From the NCBI RefSeq assembly GCF_021730305.1, contig NZ_CP032674.1, positions 853,001-917,000 on the forward strand: DNA of 64,000 bases. Direction: 5' to 3'. The position numbers and the translations under genes were made by a program. Source of the stretch: Xanthobacter sp. YC-JY1 (lineage in GTDB: Bacteria; Pseudomonadota; Alphaproteobacteria; Rhizobiales; Xanthobacteraceae). The notes beneath the pieces were generated by a model. That model worked only from the letters and a program-made list of their open reading frames with translations. It had not been told where the DNA came from and did not search any database. Below, piece by piece: positions 33,924 to 41,757 of the stretch; position 1 is the stretch's first letter, and the number at the start of each line of letters is the position of its first letter.

Positions 33924-35147
33924 TTACTTCTTCACCAGCGGGCAGGTGCTGTCGCTGAGCGGCTGGAAGGCTTCATCGCCCGGGATAACGCGGACGATCT
34001 CGTAATAGTCCCAGGGGCCCTTGGACTCCTTCGGGGACTTCACCTTGGCGAGATACATGTCGTGCACCATGCGGCCGTCGGGACGGATCTTGCCGTTCTT
34101 GGCGAACATGTCGTCGATGGGCAGCTCGCGCATCTTGGCGATCACCTTCTCGCCCTCGTCGGTGCCGGCGGCCTCGGCGGCCTTCAGATAGTGCAGCACC
34201 GAGGAATAGACGCCGGCATGCACCATGGTGGGCATCTTGCCGTTCATGCGCTGGGCGAAACGCTTGGAGAAGGCGCGGGTCTTGTCGTCCGTGTCCCAGT
34301 AGAAGCCGGTGGTCAGCACCATGCCCTGCGCGGCTTCGAGGCCCACCGAGTGAATGTCGGTGAGGAACAGCAGCAGCGCCGCCAGCGTCTGGCCGCCCTG
34401 GGTGATGCCGAACTCGCGGGCCTGCTTGATGGTGTTGATGGTGTCGGAGCCGGCATTCGCCATGGCGATGATCTTGGCGCCGGACGCCTGCGCCTGCAGC
34501 AGGTAGGACGACACGTCCGACGTGCCGAAGGGATGGGCCACCGAGCCCTTCACCGTGCCGCCCTTCTCCTTCACGATCTTGGCAACCTGGTTTTCCAGGT
34601 CGTGGCCGAAGGTGTAGTCGGCGGTGATGAAGTACCAGGTCTTGAAGCCTTCGCTCACCAGCGCGTTGCCGGTGCCGGCGGCCAGCGAATAGACGTCGTA
34701 GGTCCAGTGCAGGCCGGTGGGCGAGCAGGCCTTGTTGGTCAGCGACATGGAGGCCGCGCCGGAATTGATGTCGACCTTGCCCTTCTCCTTGGCCACCTCG
34801 CGCACCGCGAGCGCCGCCACGGAGCCGTTGATGTCGAAGATGGCGTCCACGTCCTGCGTGTCATACCACTTGCGGGCGGTGGCGGAGGCGATGTCCGCCT
34901 TGTTCTGGTGGTCGGCGGAGACCAGCTCGACCGGCTTGCCGTTGATGGGCTTGCCGAAGTCCTCGATGGCCATCTTCGCGGCTTCCACCGAGCCCGAGCC
35001 GGCGAGGTCCGAATAGGCCCCCGACATGTCGGTGAGCACGCCGATCTTCACGCCGCCGCCGGCATACTGGGCGGCCGCGGGGCCTGCCATCATGGCGCTG
35101 GCGAGGAGCGCGGCAGCGAAGGGCACCGCGAGGGCCTTGGTCTTCAT
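33924..35147 (-). CDS. Branched-chain-type ABC substrate-binding protein, no adjacent permease
   Basis: A 407-residue periplasmic binding protein with signal peptide (AAALLASAMMAGPAAAQ, cleavage near residue 26) and mature start VKIGVLTDMSGAYSDLAG. RBS GGAGGAAAC lies just before the ATG. It is first in the operon with catC and pcaD-like genes, yet no permease or ATPase accompanies it. It could use the LivHMGF complex at 6820-10121 or one elsewhere. Ligand is presumably an aromatic or cyclic acid degraded by the downstream enzymes. Confidence 0.9.
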   Translation of the reverse strand: MKTKALAVPFAAALLASAMMAGPAAAQYAGGGVKIGVLTDMSGAYSDLAGSGSVEAAKMAIEDFGKPINGKPVELVSADHQNKADIASATARKWYDTQDVDAIFDINGSVAALAVREVAKEKGKVDINSGAASMSLTNKACSPTGLHWTYDVYSLAAGTGNALVSEGFKTWYFITADYTFGHDLENQVAKIVKEKGGTVKGSVAHPFGTSDVSSYLLQAQASGAKIIAMANAGSDTINTIKQAREFGITQGGQTLAALLLFLTDIHSVGLEAAQGMVLTTGFYWDTDDKTRAFSKRFAQRMNGKMPTMVHAGVYSSVLHYLKAAEAAGTDEGEKVIAKMRELPIDDMFAKNGKIRPDGRMVHDMYLAKVKSPKESKGPWDYYEIVRVIPGDEAFQPLSDSTCPLVKK

Positions 35148-35500
35148 GTTTCCTCCTTCGGACAGAAAGCTGGGGGCGGCACGGGCCGCCGGTCAGGGCG
35201 TCGGGGTGGGCGCGGCATCACGAAAGAGGGCTTTCGTCACGGCGTTTATCCGATTTAGAATTTGTGCGAATGGCGCACTTTTTGTTCGTAGTTTGGTACG
35301 GCCCCGCCGCCTCTTCCGTCAAGCAGATTAAATGCTGCACCTGCGAACAATGGCCCGCAATTGAACAGTTTCTTCAAATCCCACGCGGGCTGGCGTCGCA
35401 CCGCCGATCGCGGTAGATGCCTCCCGAAACACGCGACTTGTCTTTCAAAATTGTTCGTATTACGAACTTGACACGTCCATTACGCACAAATGAGGCCCGT
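35148..35500. promoter_or_regulatory. Divergent promoter region with IclR-type operator candidates
   Basis: This 353-bp region separates the binding-protein operon (minus) from the dehydrogenase-iclR pair (plus). Candidate operators are GTGCG-AATGG-CGCAC (35264-35278), a half-site GTTCGTA at 35284-35290, and a perfect palindrome at 35453-35467 (separate entry). A GCGAACAA word near 35345 is another related half-site. Both flanks and the middle are AT-rich. The adjacent IclR regulator at 36514 is the likely binder. Confidence 0.6.
35453..35467. promoter_or_regulatory. Perfect 15-bp palindromic operator next to a -35 box
   Basis: GTTCGTA and TACGAAC flank a single T, a perfect palindrome. It abuts TTGACA at 35468-35473, a consensus -35 hexamer 28 bp before the dehydrogenase ATG, so bound regulator would block or recruit polymerase. 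The matching -10 is not obvious. Symmetry and length fit IclR-family sites. Confidence 0.6.
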
Positions 35501-36517
35501 ATGACCGAAGGCCGGAGCGGTCCCGTCACCCTCGTGGGCGGTGGCAGCATGGGGGTGGGCTGGGCCATCGTGTTTGCCCGGTCGGGGATCGAGGTGCGAG
35601 TGCACGACGCCTCCGCGGACGTCCGCCGCGGGGTTCTGCCGGCCGTGGCCGAGCGCCTCGCCGCGCTCGCGGCCCATGGCCTGCTCGACGCCGCCCCGCG
35701 GGAGGTGATGGCCCGGGTGCGGGTGGTCGATACCCTGGCCAATGCCCTCGATGGCGCCGTTCATGTGCAGGAGAGCGTGCCCGAACGGCTCGACCTGAAG
35801 ACGGAGCTGTTCCGCGCCATGGACGAGCTGGCGCCGCCCGATGCGGTGCTCGCCAGCTCGACCTCCTCGCTGCCGGCCTCCGAATTCGCGGATGGCTTGC
35901 CGGGCCGGGCGCGCTGCCTCGTGGCCCACCCGGCCAATCCGCCCCATCTCCTCCCCATCGTCGAGATCGTGCCCGCCCCCTTCACCGATCCCGCCGCCGC
36001 CGAACGCACCCGCGCCCTCATGGCGCGTGCCGGGCAGGTGCCGGTGGTGCTGAAGCGCGAGGTGAACGGCTTCATCTACAATCGCCTGCAGGGCGCCGTC
36101 CTGCGCGAAGCCTACTGGATGCTGGAGCAGGGCATCGCGGATGTGGCCGATATCGACCGGGTGATGACCTCGGGCCTCGGCCTGCGCTGGTCCATCGTCG
36201 GGCCGTTCGAGACGTCGGATCTCAATTATCGCGGCGGTCTCGCCGAGCATGCCCAGCGCATGGGCGAGCGCTACCGGCAGATGGGGGCCGAGCGTGGCCA
36301 GCCGGAAGGGTGGAGCGAAGCCCTCGTCGCCCGCGCCACGGCCGAGCGGCGGGCGCTGCTGCCGCTGGAGGACTGGGAGGCCCGCGTCGCCTGGCGGGAC
36401 GAGCGCCTGATGGCGGCCCGCGGCGCCGAGCACGGGGCGGCTGGGCAGGCGAAGGATGCCCCCTATAATGCCCCGGCTGGAGCGACCGCTGCCGGCGGTT
36501 CGCGGGAGGGCGCATGA
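35501..36517 (+). CDS. 3-hydroxyacyl-CoA dehydrogenase family protein (carnitine dehydrogenase/lambda-crystallin type)
   Basis: A 338-residue NAD-dependent dehydrogenase. The Rossmann motif GGGSMG is at 13-18, followed by SSTSSLPASEFA. The catalytic dyad is His143 in AHPANPP and Glu155 in LLPIVEIVP, as in 3-hydroxyacyl-CoA, L-carnitine and L-gulonate dehydrogenases. A basic linker and the NGFIYNRLQ helix follow. The start ATG 35501 is preferred; the upstream frame crosses the operator region. It overlaps the IclR start by 4 bp. It oxidises a 3-hydroxy acid or its CoA ester; the exact substrate is unknown. Confidence 0.85.
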   Translation: MTEGRSGPVTLVGGGSMGVGWAIVFARSGIEVRVHDASADVRRGVLPAVAERLAALAAHGLLDAAPREVMARVRVVDTLANALDGAVHVQESVPERLDLKTELFRAMDELAPPDAVLASSTSSLPASEFADGLPGRARCLVAHPANPPHLLPIVEIVPAPFTDPAAAERTRALMARAGQVPVVLKREVNGFIYNRLQGAVLREAYWMLEQGIADVADIDRVMTSGLGLRWSIVGPFETSDLNYRGGLAEHAQRMGERYRQMGAERGQPEGWSEALVARATAERRALLPLEDWEARVAWRDERLMAARGAEHGAAGQAKDAPYNAPAGATAAGGSREGA

Positions 36518-37311
36518 CGACGGGCGAGGTGCTGGAGCGCGCCGGGGCGGCGGGCGAGGACAAGGACTATGTCCAGTCCCTCGTGCGCGGCCTGGAGGTG
36601 ATCCGCGCCTTCAGCCAGTACAAGCCCCGGATGACGCTGAGCGAAGTGGCCCAGCATACCGGCCTGACCCGCGCAGCCGCCCGCCGCTTCCTGCTCACTT
36701 TGGTGCGCGAGGGCTATGCGGAGACGGACGGAAAGCTCTTCGCGCTCCGCCCCAAGGTGCTGGAGCTGGGCTTCGCCTATCTCTCCTCCCTGCCCATGTG
36801 GGAGGTGGCGCAGCCGGTCATGCGCGACGTGGTGAACACGCTGCAGGAATCCTGCTCCCTCTCGGTGCTCGACGGGGACGACATCGTCTATGTGGCCCGC
36901 GTGCCCACGGCGCGGGTGATGACCATCGGCCTGTCCATCGGCTCGCGCCTACCGGCCTTCTGCAGCTCCATGGGCCGGGTGCTGCTCGCCGGCCTGCCGC
37001 CGGCCGAGCTTGCGGTGGTCTATGACCGGGTGCGGATCGAGAAACGCACGCCCCGCACGGTCGCCACCATGGTGGCGCTGAAGGAGGCGGTGGAGAATGC
37101 GCGCCGGCAGGGCTGGGCGCTGGTGGACCAGGAGCTGGAACTCGGCCTGCGCTCCATCGCCGTGCCGGTGCGCAACCGGCGGGGCGAGGTGCTGGCGGCG
37201 CTCAACGTCTCCACCCATGAGGGCCGCTCCTCCATCGAGGCGATGCGGACGCAGTTCCTGCCGGTGCTGCTCGACGCCGCCCAGCGCATCTCCGCCGCCT
37301 TGCCGCAATAA
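36514..37311 (+). CDS. IclR family transcriptional regulator (PcaR/PobR-like)
   Basis: A 265-residue regulator. The N-terminal winged helix (VQSLVRGLEVIRAFS, then MTLSEVAQHTGLTRAAARRFLLTL) is typical of the PcaU/PcaR/PobR branch. The effector domain contains SCSLSVLDGDDIVYVARV, IGSRLPAFCSSMGRVLLAG and DQELELGLRSIAVPV. Regulators of this branch control beta-ketoadipate pathway genes in response to aromatic acids or oxoadipate. Its position, coupled to the dehydrogenase and opposite a catC/pcaD operon, and the palindromes at 35264 and 35453 support local control. Confidence 0.9.
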   Translation: MTTGEVLERAGAAGEDKDYVQSLVRGLEVIRAFSQYKPRMTLSEVAQHTGLTRAAARRFLLTLVREGYAETDGKLFALRPKVLELGFAYLSSLPMWEVAQPVMRDVVNTLQESCSLSVLDGDDIVYVARVPTARVMTIGLSIGSRLPAFCSSMGRVLLAGLPPAELAVVYDRVRIEKRTPRTVATMVALKEAVENARRQGWALVDQELELGLRSIAVPVRNRRGEVLAALNVSTHEGRSSIEAMRTQFLPVLLDAAQRISAALPQ

Positions 37312-37341
37312 GGCCCTGCCGCAAGAGACGTCCCCGGCGCC

Positions 37342-38421
37342 TCAGCGCGCGCCGATGGACTGCATGACGTGCTTGACCAGCGCCCGCTCGGAGCCGACGC
37401 CGGTCTTGCGATACATGCGCAGCCGGCAGTTCTTGATGGTGCCCTTGCTGAGGCTGAGCTTCTGGGCGATCTCGCCGGTGGTCTGGCCGTTCATCAGCAG
37501 GAGCAGGATCTCCCGCTCGCGCGGCGTGAAGATGCCGAGGGCGTCCTCCAGCAGGCGGTCGGGATCATCAGCAACCCCGCGCTGCGGCGCGTCGAGCACA
37601 TACATGCGCCCGCCGGGGGCGAGCGGAAAATCGCGATCGAAGACCTCCACCTTCACGTTCAGCGGGCCCGAGGCGTGGATCGTCCCGGCCGGCGCCACGC
37701 GCAGGGCCTCCACCGCATCGGCGAGGGCCGGGGCGCGCCGGGCCGCGTCGCGCCAGGCGTCATTGGCGAAGACATCCACGCCGAACCGGTCCTCGATGAG
37801 GGTCGGGCGGGTGATGAAGCCTTCCACCTGCGTCCCGCGCGGGTTGCGCAGGTCGTTGAACAGCGCGCCGAGATGGGAGCGGTGAAAGCCCTCCAGCATG
37901 GGGAAGATCAGCCGCGCCCGCTCGATGTCGGTCTGCGAGAAGCGGCCCGTCTCCCGCTCTAGGAACAGGCCGAAGCAGCAATGGCCGACGGTCGAGAAGA
38001 ACATGCCCAGCTCGTCCGAGATGCTGGCCAGCGTCTGGAACACCTTGTGGTACATGTCCCACGACTGCCCCGGGGAGCTCACGTCGTTCAGCATCAGCAC
38101 GCCGGGGCTGCCATTGTTCTTCCAGTATTCGGAGAACGGGTCCACGGACGAATAGAGGTTGGTGTAGTAGGCGACCACGTCGCTCGCCACATCCTTGGTG
38201 TAGAGCACATCCGGCGGCGCCACGCGCGAATAGCGGATGATCCAGCAGGCATCGTGGTTGATGGCCGCGCCGGCGAGCTCCACCAGTTCCCGGTGGAAGC
38301 GGTCCGAGCCGATCACGCGGGCCACCTCGCCCACGCGCGCGAACCATTCCGGACTGTTCAGGCGCACGGCGCTGTAGCGGGCAGGCTGGGCAGCGGGCCG
38401 GGGTTGATCGGCGTCGACCAT
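37342..38421 (-). CDS. LuxR-type transcriptional regulator
   Basis: A 359-residue protein ending in a clear LuxR/GerE helix-turn-helix (FTPREREILLLLMNGQTTGE then IAQKLSLSKGTIKN). The N-terminal 270 residues contain HDACWIIRYS and FFSTVGHCCFGLFLERE and resemble the sensory half found in several rhizobial LuxR proteins, but no autoinducer-binding domain is recognised. ATG 38421 (MVDADQ) is chosen; a longer form to 38499 would need a TTG start. It lies downstream of the trimethylamine dehydrogenase cluster on the same strand but behind a strong terminator, so it has its own promoter. A role in controlling that cluster is inferred. Confidence 0.82.
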   Translation of the reverse strand: MVDADQPRPAAQPARYSAVRLNSPEWFARVGEVARVIGSDRFHRELVELAGAAINHDACWIIRYSRVAPPDVLYTKDVASDVVAYYTNLYSSVDPFSEYWKNNGSPGVLMLNDVSSPGQSWDMYHKVFQTLASISDELGMFFSTVGHCCFGLFLERETGRFSQTDIERARLIFPMLEGFHRSHLGALFNDLRNPRGTQVEGFITRPTLIEDRFGVDVFANDAWRDAARRAPALADAVEALRVAPAGTIHASGPLNVKVEVFDRDFPLAPGGRMYVLDAPQRGVADDPDRLLEDALGIFTPREREILLLLMNGQTTGEIAQKLSLSKGTIKNCRLRMYRKTGVGSERALVKHVMQSIGAR

Positions 38422-38548
38422 CGCAACATGCCCCAACGGAATCGCCGCTCTCGCAATTCTTCTTGCGGCGAATAAAGCCCAAGCTTCGATGCTTGGCAAT
38501 TCTGGGGGCGGCGCGCAGGGACCATCGTGGGGCTCGCTTCAGAAAAAT

Positions 38549-38570
38549 GGGGCCGGCCGAAGCCGGCCCC
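38549..38570 (-). terminator. Rho-independent terminator ending the trimethylamine dehydrogenase cluster
   Basis: GGGGCCGGC (38549-38557) and GCCGGCCCC (38562-38570) form a 9-bp stem with a 4-base loop. Read on the minus strand it is followed by ATTTTTCT, a good U-tract. It lies about 125 bp after the GcvT-like stop and ahead of the LuxR gene. Confidence 0.85.
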
Positions 38571-38580
38571 AAGGGGAAGG

Positions 38581-38616
38581 GCCGGAGAGCGCGATTGGGA
38601 CGGAACGCTCTCCGGC
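38581..38616. repeat. Second perfect inverted repeat downstream of the GcvT-like gene
   Basis: GCCGGAGAGCG (38581-38591) and CGCTCTCCGGC (38606-38616) are perfect 11-bp arms with a 14-base spacer, between the GcvT-like stop and the terminator at 38549. On the minus strand this stem comes first and the U-tracted terminator second, a tandem hairpin arrangement. It might also serve as a regulator site for the LuxR gene. Confidence 0.6.
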
Positions 38617-38693
38617 GAGCGCCCAGGGGGGAAGCTCCTCGGAGGAAGCCCGGAGAGAGCCCTGGGGCACGACGGCCTGAGGTGGCTAAGGTT

Positions 38694-39833
38694 TCAGGCC
38701 GTACGTTCTTCAAGCGGATGGGTGCGCAGGCGCAGCGGGTCGTAGAAGGGCGTCTTCACCACCCGCGCCGCGAACGTGCCGTCGGCGCCGCGAACCTCCA
38801 GCTCGGTGCCGAAGGCGGCGAGGTCCGGCGTCACATGCGCGAGGGCGAGGGAGCGCATGAGGTAGCGGCTGTAGGCGGTGGAGTTCACCAGCCCCACTTC
38901 CTTGCCGTCCCGGAACAGCTTGGCGCCGGGCTCCACGGCGGCGTGGTGGTCGATCTCGACCCCCACCTGCGCCACCCGCTCCTGCCCCTTGCGGCGCACC
39001 AGCGCGTCGCGACCGCGGAAGGCGGGCTTCGAGAGGTCCACGGTCCAGCCGAGGCCGACTTCCCACGGCGTGGTGTCGCCCTGCGGCATGTCATAGGGGA
39101 AGAACAGAAGGCCGCCCTCCACCCGCACCACGTCGAGGCAGGACCAGGACACCGCCATGGCCCCGACCGGCTTTCCGGCGGCGAGGATGGCGTCCCACAG
39201 CGCGACGGCATCCGCCGCGGCGCAGAACACCTCGTAGCCCCGCTCGCCGGAATAGCCGCCGCGGGCGATGGACACCGGACGGCCGAACAGCGTCGTCCGC
39301 TGGTGCCCGAAATAGGGCAGGGTCTCCAGCGCGAACGGGGTGTTCGGGTTGAGGATGTCGAGCGCCTTGGGCCCCTGCAGGGACAGGATGTGGACGTCGT
39401 TGTCCTTGGTGAAGGTCACCTCCCGGCCCGCCGCGATGCCGGGCAGGATGTCCTCCAGCGAGCCGCCGCCGTGGGAGATGCGGTAGGCGTCGGGCCCGTC
39501 GCAATAGATCAGCACGTCGTCGATGAGGGAGCCGTTCTCGTCCACCACGCTGGTGAGCGAGGAGGCGCCGGGCGCGATCTTCGAGATGTCCGAGGTGCAC
39601 GTCTCGTTCAGCACGGCGAGCGCTTCCTTGCCCGCCACGTCGATGATGCGCAGTGCGGAGACGTCGAACAGGCCGGCGGCGGTGCGCACCGCGATCACCT
39701 CGTCATAGGTGTCGCTGGCGTAGTTCTGCGGCACCGGCATGTCGTTCCAGGAGGCCTCGAAGGCGGTGCCGAGCGCGCGGTGGCGATCGGACAGCGCCGA
39801 GAGGCGGGAGAAGGCGGAAAGGGCCTGTGTCAT
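38694..39833 (-). CDS. GcvT-like tetrahydrofolate-dependent aminomethyltransferase family protein
   Basis: A 379-residue stand-alone protein of the GcvT/DmdA fold. Recognisable parts are the N-terminal segment TAAGLFDVSALRIIDVAG, the folate-binding middle with GSLIDDVLIY, RGGYSGERGYEVF, and the C-terminal barrel with AFRGRDAL. Where GcvT has NA-x2-R-x-KD, this reads SHGGGSLED, so it is not the glycine-cleavage T protein. Start ATG 39833 begins MTQALSAFSR. In dimethylglycine and sarcosine dehydrogenases a fused GcvT-like domain captures the released C1 unit as methylene-tetrahydrofolate. This separate protein could do so for the nearby trimethylamine dehydrogenase. Last gene before the terminator. 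Confidence 0.8.
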   Translation of the reverse strand: MTQALSAFSRLSALSDRHRALGTAFEASWNDMPVPQNYASDTYDEVIAVRTAAGLFDVSALRIIDVAGKEALAVLNETCTSDISKIAPGASSLTSVVDENGSLIDDVLIYCDGPDAYRISHGGGSLEDILPGIAAGREVTFTKDNDVHILSLQGPKALDILNPNTPFALETLPYFGHQRTTLFGRPVSIARGGYSGERGYEVFCAAADAVALWDAILAAGKPVGAMAVSWSCLDVVRVEGGLLFFPYDMPQGDTTPWEVGLGWTVDLSKPAFRGRDALVRRKGQERVAQVGVEIDHHAAVEPGAKLFRDGKEVGLVNSTAYSRYLMRSLALAHVTPDLAAFGTELEVRGADGTFAARVVKTPFYDPLRLRTHPLEERTA

Positions 39834-39853
39834 CCTGCGATGTCCCTTCAGGA

Positions 39854-41569
39854 TCAGAGGTGGAAGAAGAGGTTGGAGAGGATCACCACCGCGATGCCGG
39901 CGATGAGCGCGAGATAGGGCAGGATGCCGGCGCGCTTCTGCGTCTTCGTCCCGTCGCCGACCTGCAGGTCCTCGAAGGTCTCGTGCGGGAACTTGCCGCC
40001 GTCCTGCACATAGTGCCGGAAGATGAAGACCGGGATGATGAGCGCCGCCGTGATGAGCCCCGCCCACAGCGCCACCGGGTTCCACACCTTGGCGCCGGCG
40101 CCCATGAAGACCGCATTGGCGAAGGCGAACACGGTGCCGAGCACGAGGAGGAAAGTGGGGGCCTTGTAGGGCCGGGCCACGTGCCCGGAATCGATGCGGT
40201 GGATCCAGCCCGAATTGAGGTTCAGGAAGTTGAAGATGATGTATCCGACGTTGGCCACCGCCAGCACGAAGAAGAAGCTGGTGGCGTCGGCGCAGGCGAC
40301 GGCGAGCAGCGCGAGGTTGAACCACAGGTCGGCCCACATGGCCCGCGTGGGCGCGCCGTGCTCGTTCACATGGTCGAGGAAGCGCGGCAGCCAGCCATCC
40401 ACGGCGCCCTGGTAGAGGGTGCGCGAGGAGCCCGCCATGGCCGTCATGATGGAGAGCATCAAAGCGAGGATCATGAGCATCACGAGGGCGCTCTCGATGA
40501 TCTTGCCGCCGCCCACCATGTGGGCCAGCGCCTGGGCGACGCCGGAGCCGTCCACGATGGCCGGGTCCAGCATTCCCGAAAGTCCCAGCGCGCCCTGGAA
40601 GGTGAAGGGCACGAGGATGAACAGGGCCAGGCACAGGAGGCCGGAGTAGAAGATGGCCTTGAAGGTGTCCTTCTCGGGGTTCCGGAACTCGCTGGTGTAG
40701 CAGACGGCGGTCTCGAAGCCGTAGGTGGACCAGGCGGCGATGAACAGGCCGCCGAGCACCAGCGTCCAGCCCGGAATGTTCCAGCTGCCGGGATCGGCGG
40801 CGCCGGCGGCGGCCAGCGGCACCAGCGGCGAGAAATTCCCCCAGTCCACCTTGCCGGTGAGGATCGGCACGAGGCCGACGATGACCATGGGAATGATGAC
40901 CGAGAGGCCGATCCACTTCTGCACGCTGGCGGTGCCCATGATGCCCCGGTGCTGGATGGCGAACACCACCAGCATCAGCGTCGCGCCCACGAAGAAGGAG
41001 GCGTTCAGGGAGAAGGAGACGGGGCCGATGGCGTGGGAGAACAGCGTCCAGTCGCGCACCGCAGGCGTCAGCGCCGCCACCGCGGCGGCGGCCTTCTCGG
41101 CATCGGTGCCGGTGAGGGTGGTGGCATGGGCGGCGATCCACTGCGCCACCTCGGGGCCGTTCACCGCCGGGATGGGGGCGAAGGCATTGAGGATGTAGGC
41201 GGCGGCGATGGTGCAGCCGAGCGAGAGCACCGGGCTCCAGGCGAACCAGTTGCACCACACCGAGAGCGGCGCCACCAGCTTCACGTAACGCACCCAGGCG
41301 GCCGCGCCATAGATGGAGGCGCCGCCCGACTTGTTCGGGAACAGGCCGGCGATCTCGGCATAGATGAAGGACTGGATGAAGCCCATGCCGATGGAGATGG
41401 CCCAGATCAGAAACGAGAGCGTGCCGGTGGTGCCGGCGATGCCGCCGATGGAGAACAGCACCAGCGCGGGCACGCCGCTCGCCACCCAGAAGGCCCCGGT
41501 CCAGCTGATGGAGCGGTGCAGCTTCCCGTCACCCTCCGTTGTCGCGTGAATGTTGGTTATCGTCGTCAC
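39854..41569 (-). CDS. APC-superfamily permease
   Basis: A 571-residue secondary transporter with about twelve hydrophobic helices. The first helix carries GGIAGTTGTLSFLIWAI and the region FIYAEIAGLFPNKSGG is the conserved APC loop. Later, FETAVCYTSEFRNPEKD and the C-terminal VARPYKAPTFLLV match amino-acid/amine permeases. It lies inside the trimethylamine dehydrogenase cluster, so import of a methylated amine or its precursor is likely. Gap to the GcvT-like gene is 20 bp, to etfA 188 bp. The substrate is inferred from position only. Confidence 0.85.
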   Translation of the reverse strand: MTTITNIHATTEGDGKLHRSISWTGAFWVASGVPALVLFSIGGIAGTTGTLSFLIWAISIGMGFIQSFIYAEIAGLFPNKSGGASIYGAAAWVRYVKLVAPLSVWCNWFAWSPVLSLGCTIAAAYILNAFAPIPAVNGPEVAQWIAAHATTLTGTDAEKAAAAVAALTPAVRDWTLFSHAIGPVSFSLNASFFVGATLMLVVFAIQHRGIMGTASVQKWIGLSVIIPMVIVGLVPILTGKVDWGNFSPLVPLAAAGAADPGSWNIPGWTLVLGGLFIAAWSTYGFETAVCYTSEFRNPEKDTFKAIFYSGLLCLALFILVPFTFQGALGLSGMLDPAIVDGSGVAQALAHMVGGGKIIESALVMLMILALMLSIMTAMAGSSRTLYQGAVDGWLPRFLDHVNEHGAPTRAMWADLWFNLALLAVACADATSFFFVLAVANVGYIIFNFLNLNSGWIHRIDSGHVARPYKAPTFLLVLGTVFAFANAVFMGAGAKVWNPVALWAGLITAALIIPVFIFRHYVQDGGKFPHETFEDLQVGDGTKTQKRAGILPYLALIAGIAVVILSNLFFHL

Positions 41570-41708
41570 GGTGTCCTCCCTTGCCCGGTGCTTCGGGGCG
41601 ACGGCGCGCGTGCCCGGCCCGGATGGTGTTTGTCGTCACCCTTGCGGCGCTTCCGATGAATTCGGAGGTCGCTCTTCTTGCCTCTGGACGCGATCGACAG
41701 GGCCTGTG

Positions 41709-41738
41709 GCCGGGACCGATTTGGCGCTCGGTCCCGGC
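41709..41738 (-). other. Stem-loop between etfA and the permease gene
   Basis: GCCGGGACCGA (41709-41719) and TCGGTCCCGGC (41728-41738) form a perfect 11-bp stem with an 8-base loop in the 188-bp gap 41570-41757. No T-tract follows on the minus strand, so a processing or stabilising hairpin is more likely than a terminator. Confidence 0.55.
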
Positions 41739-41757
41739 CCGGATGTTCAGCTGTGCT

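Noticed and set aside
38694-41258. 854-codon frame fusing a long N-terminal part to the GcvT-like protein
   Set aside because: The extra N-terminal part is an off-frame reading of the permease gene. Start 39833 gives the normal protein.
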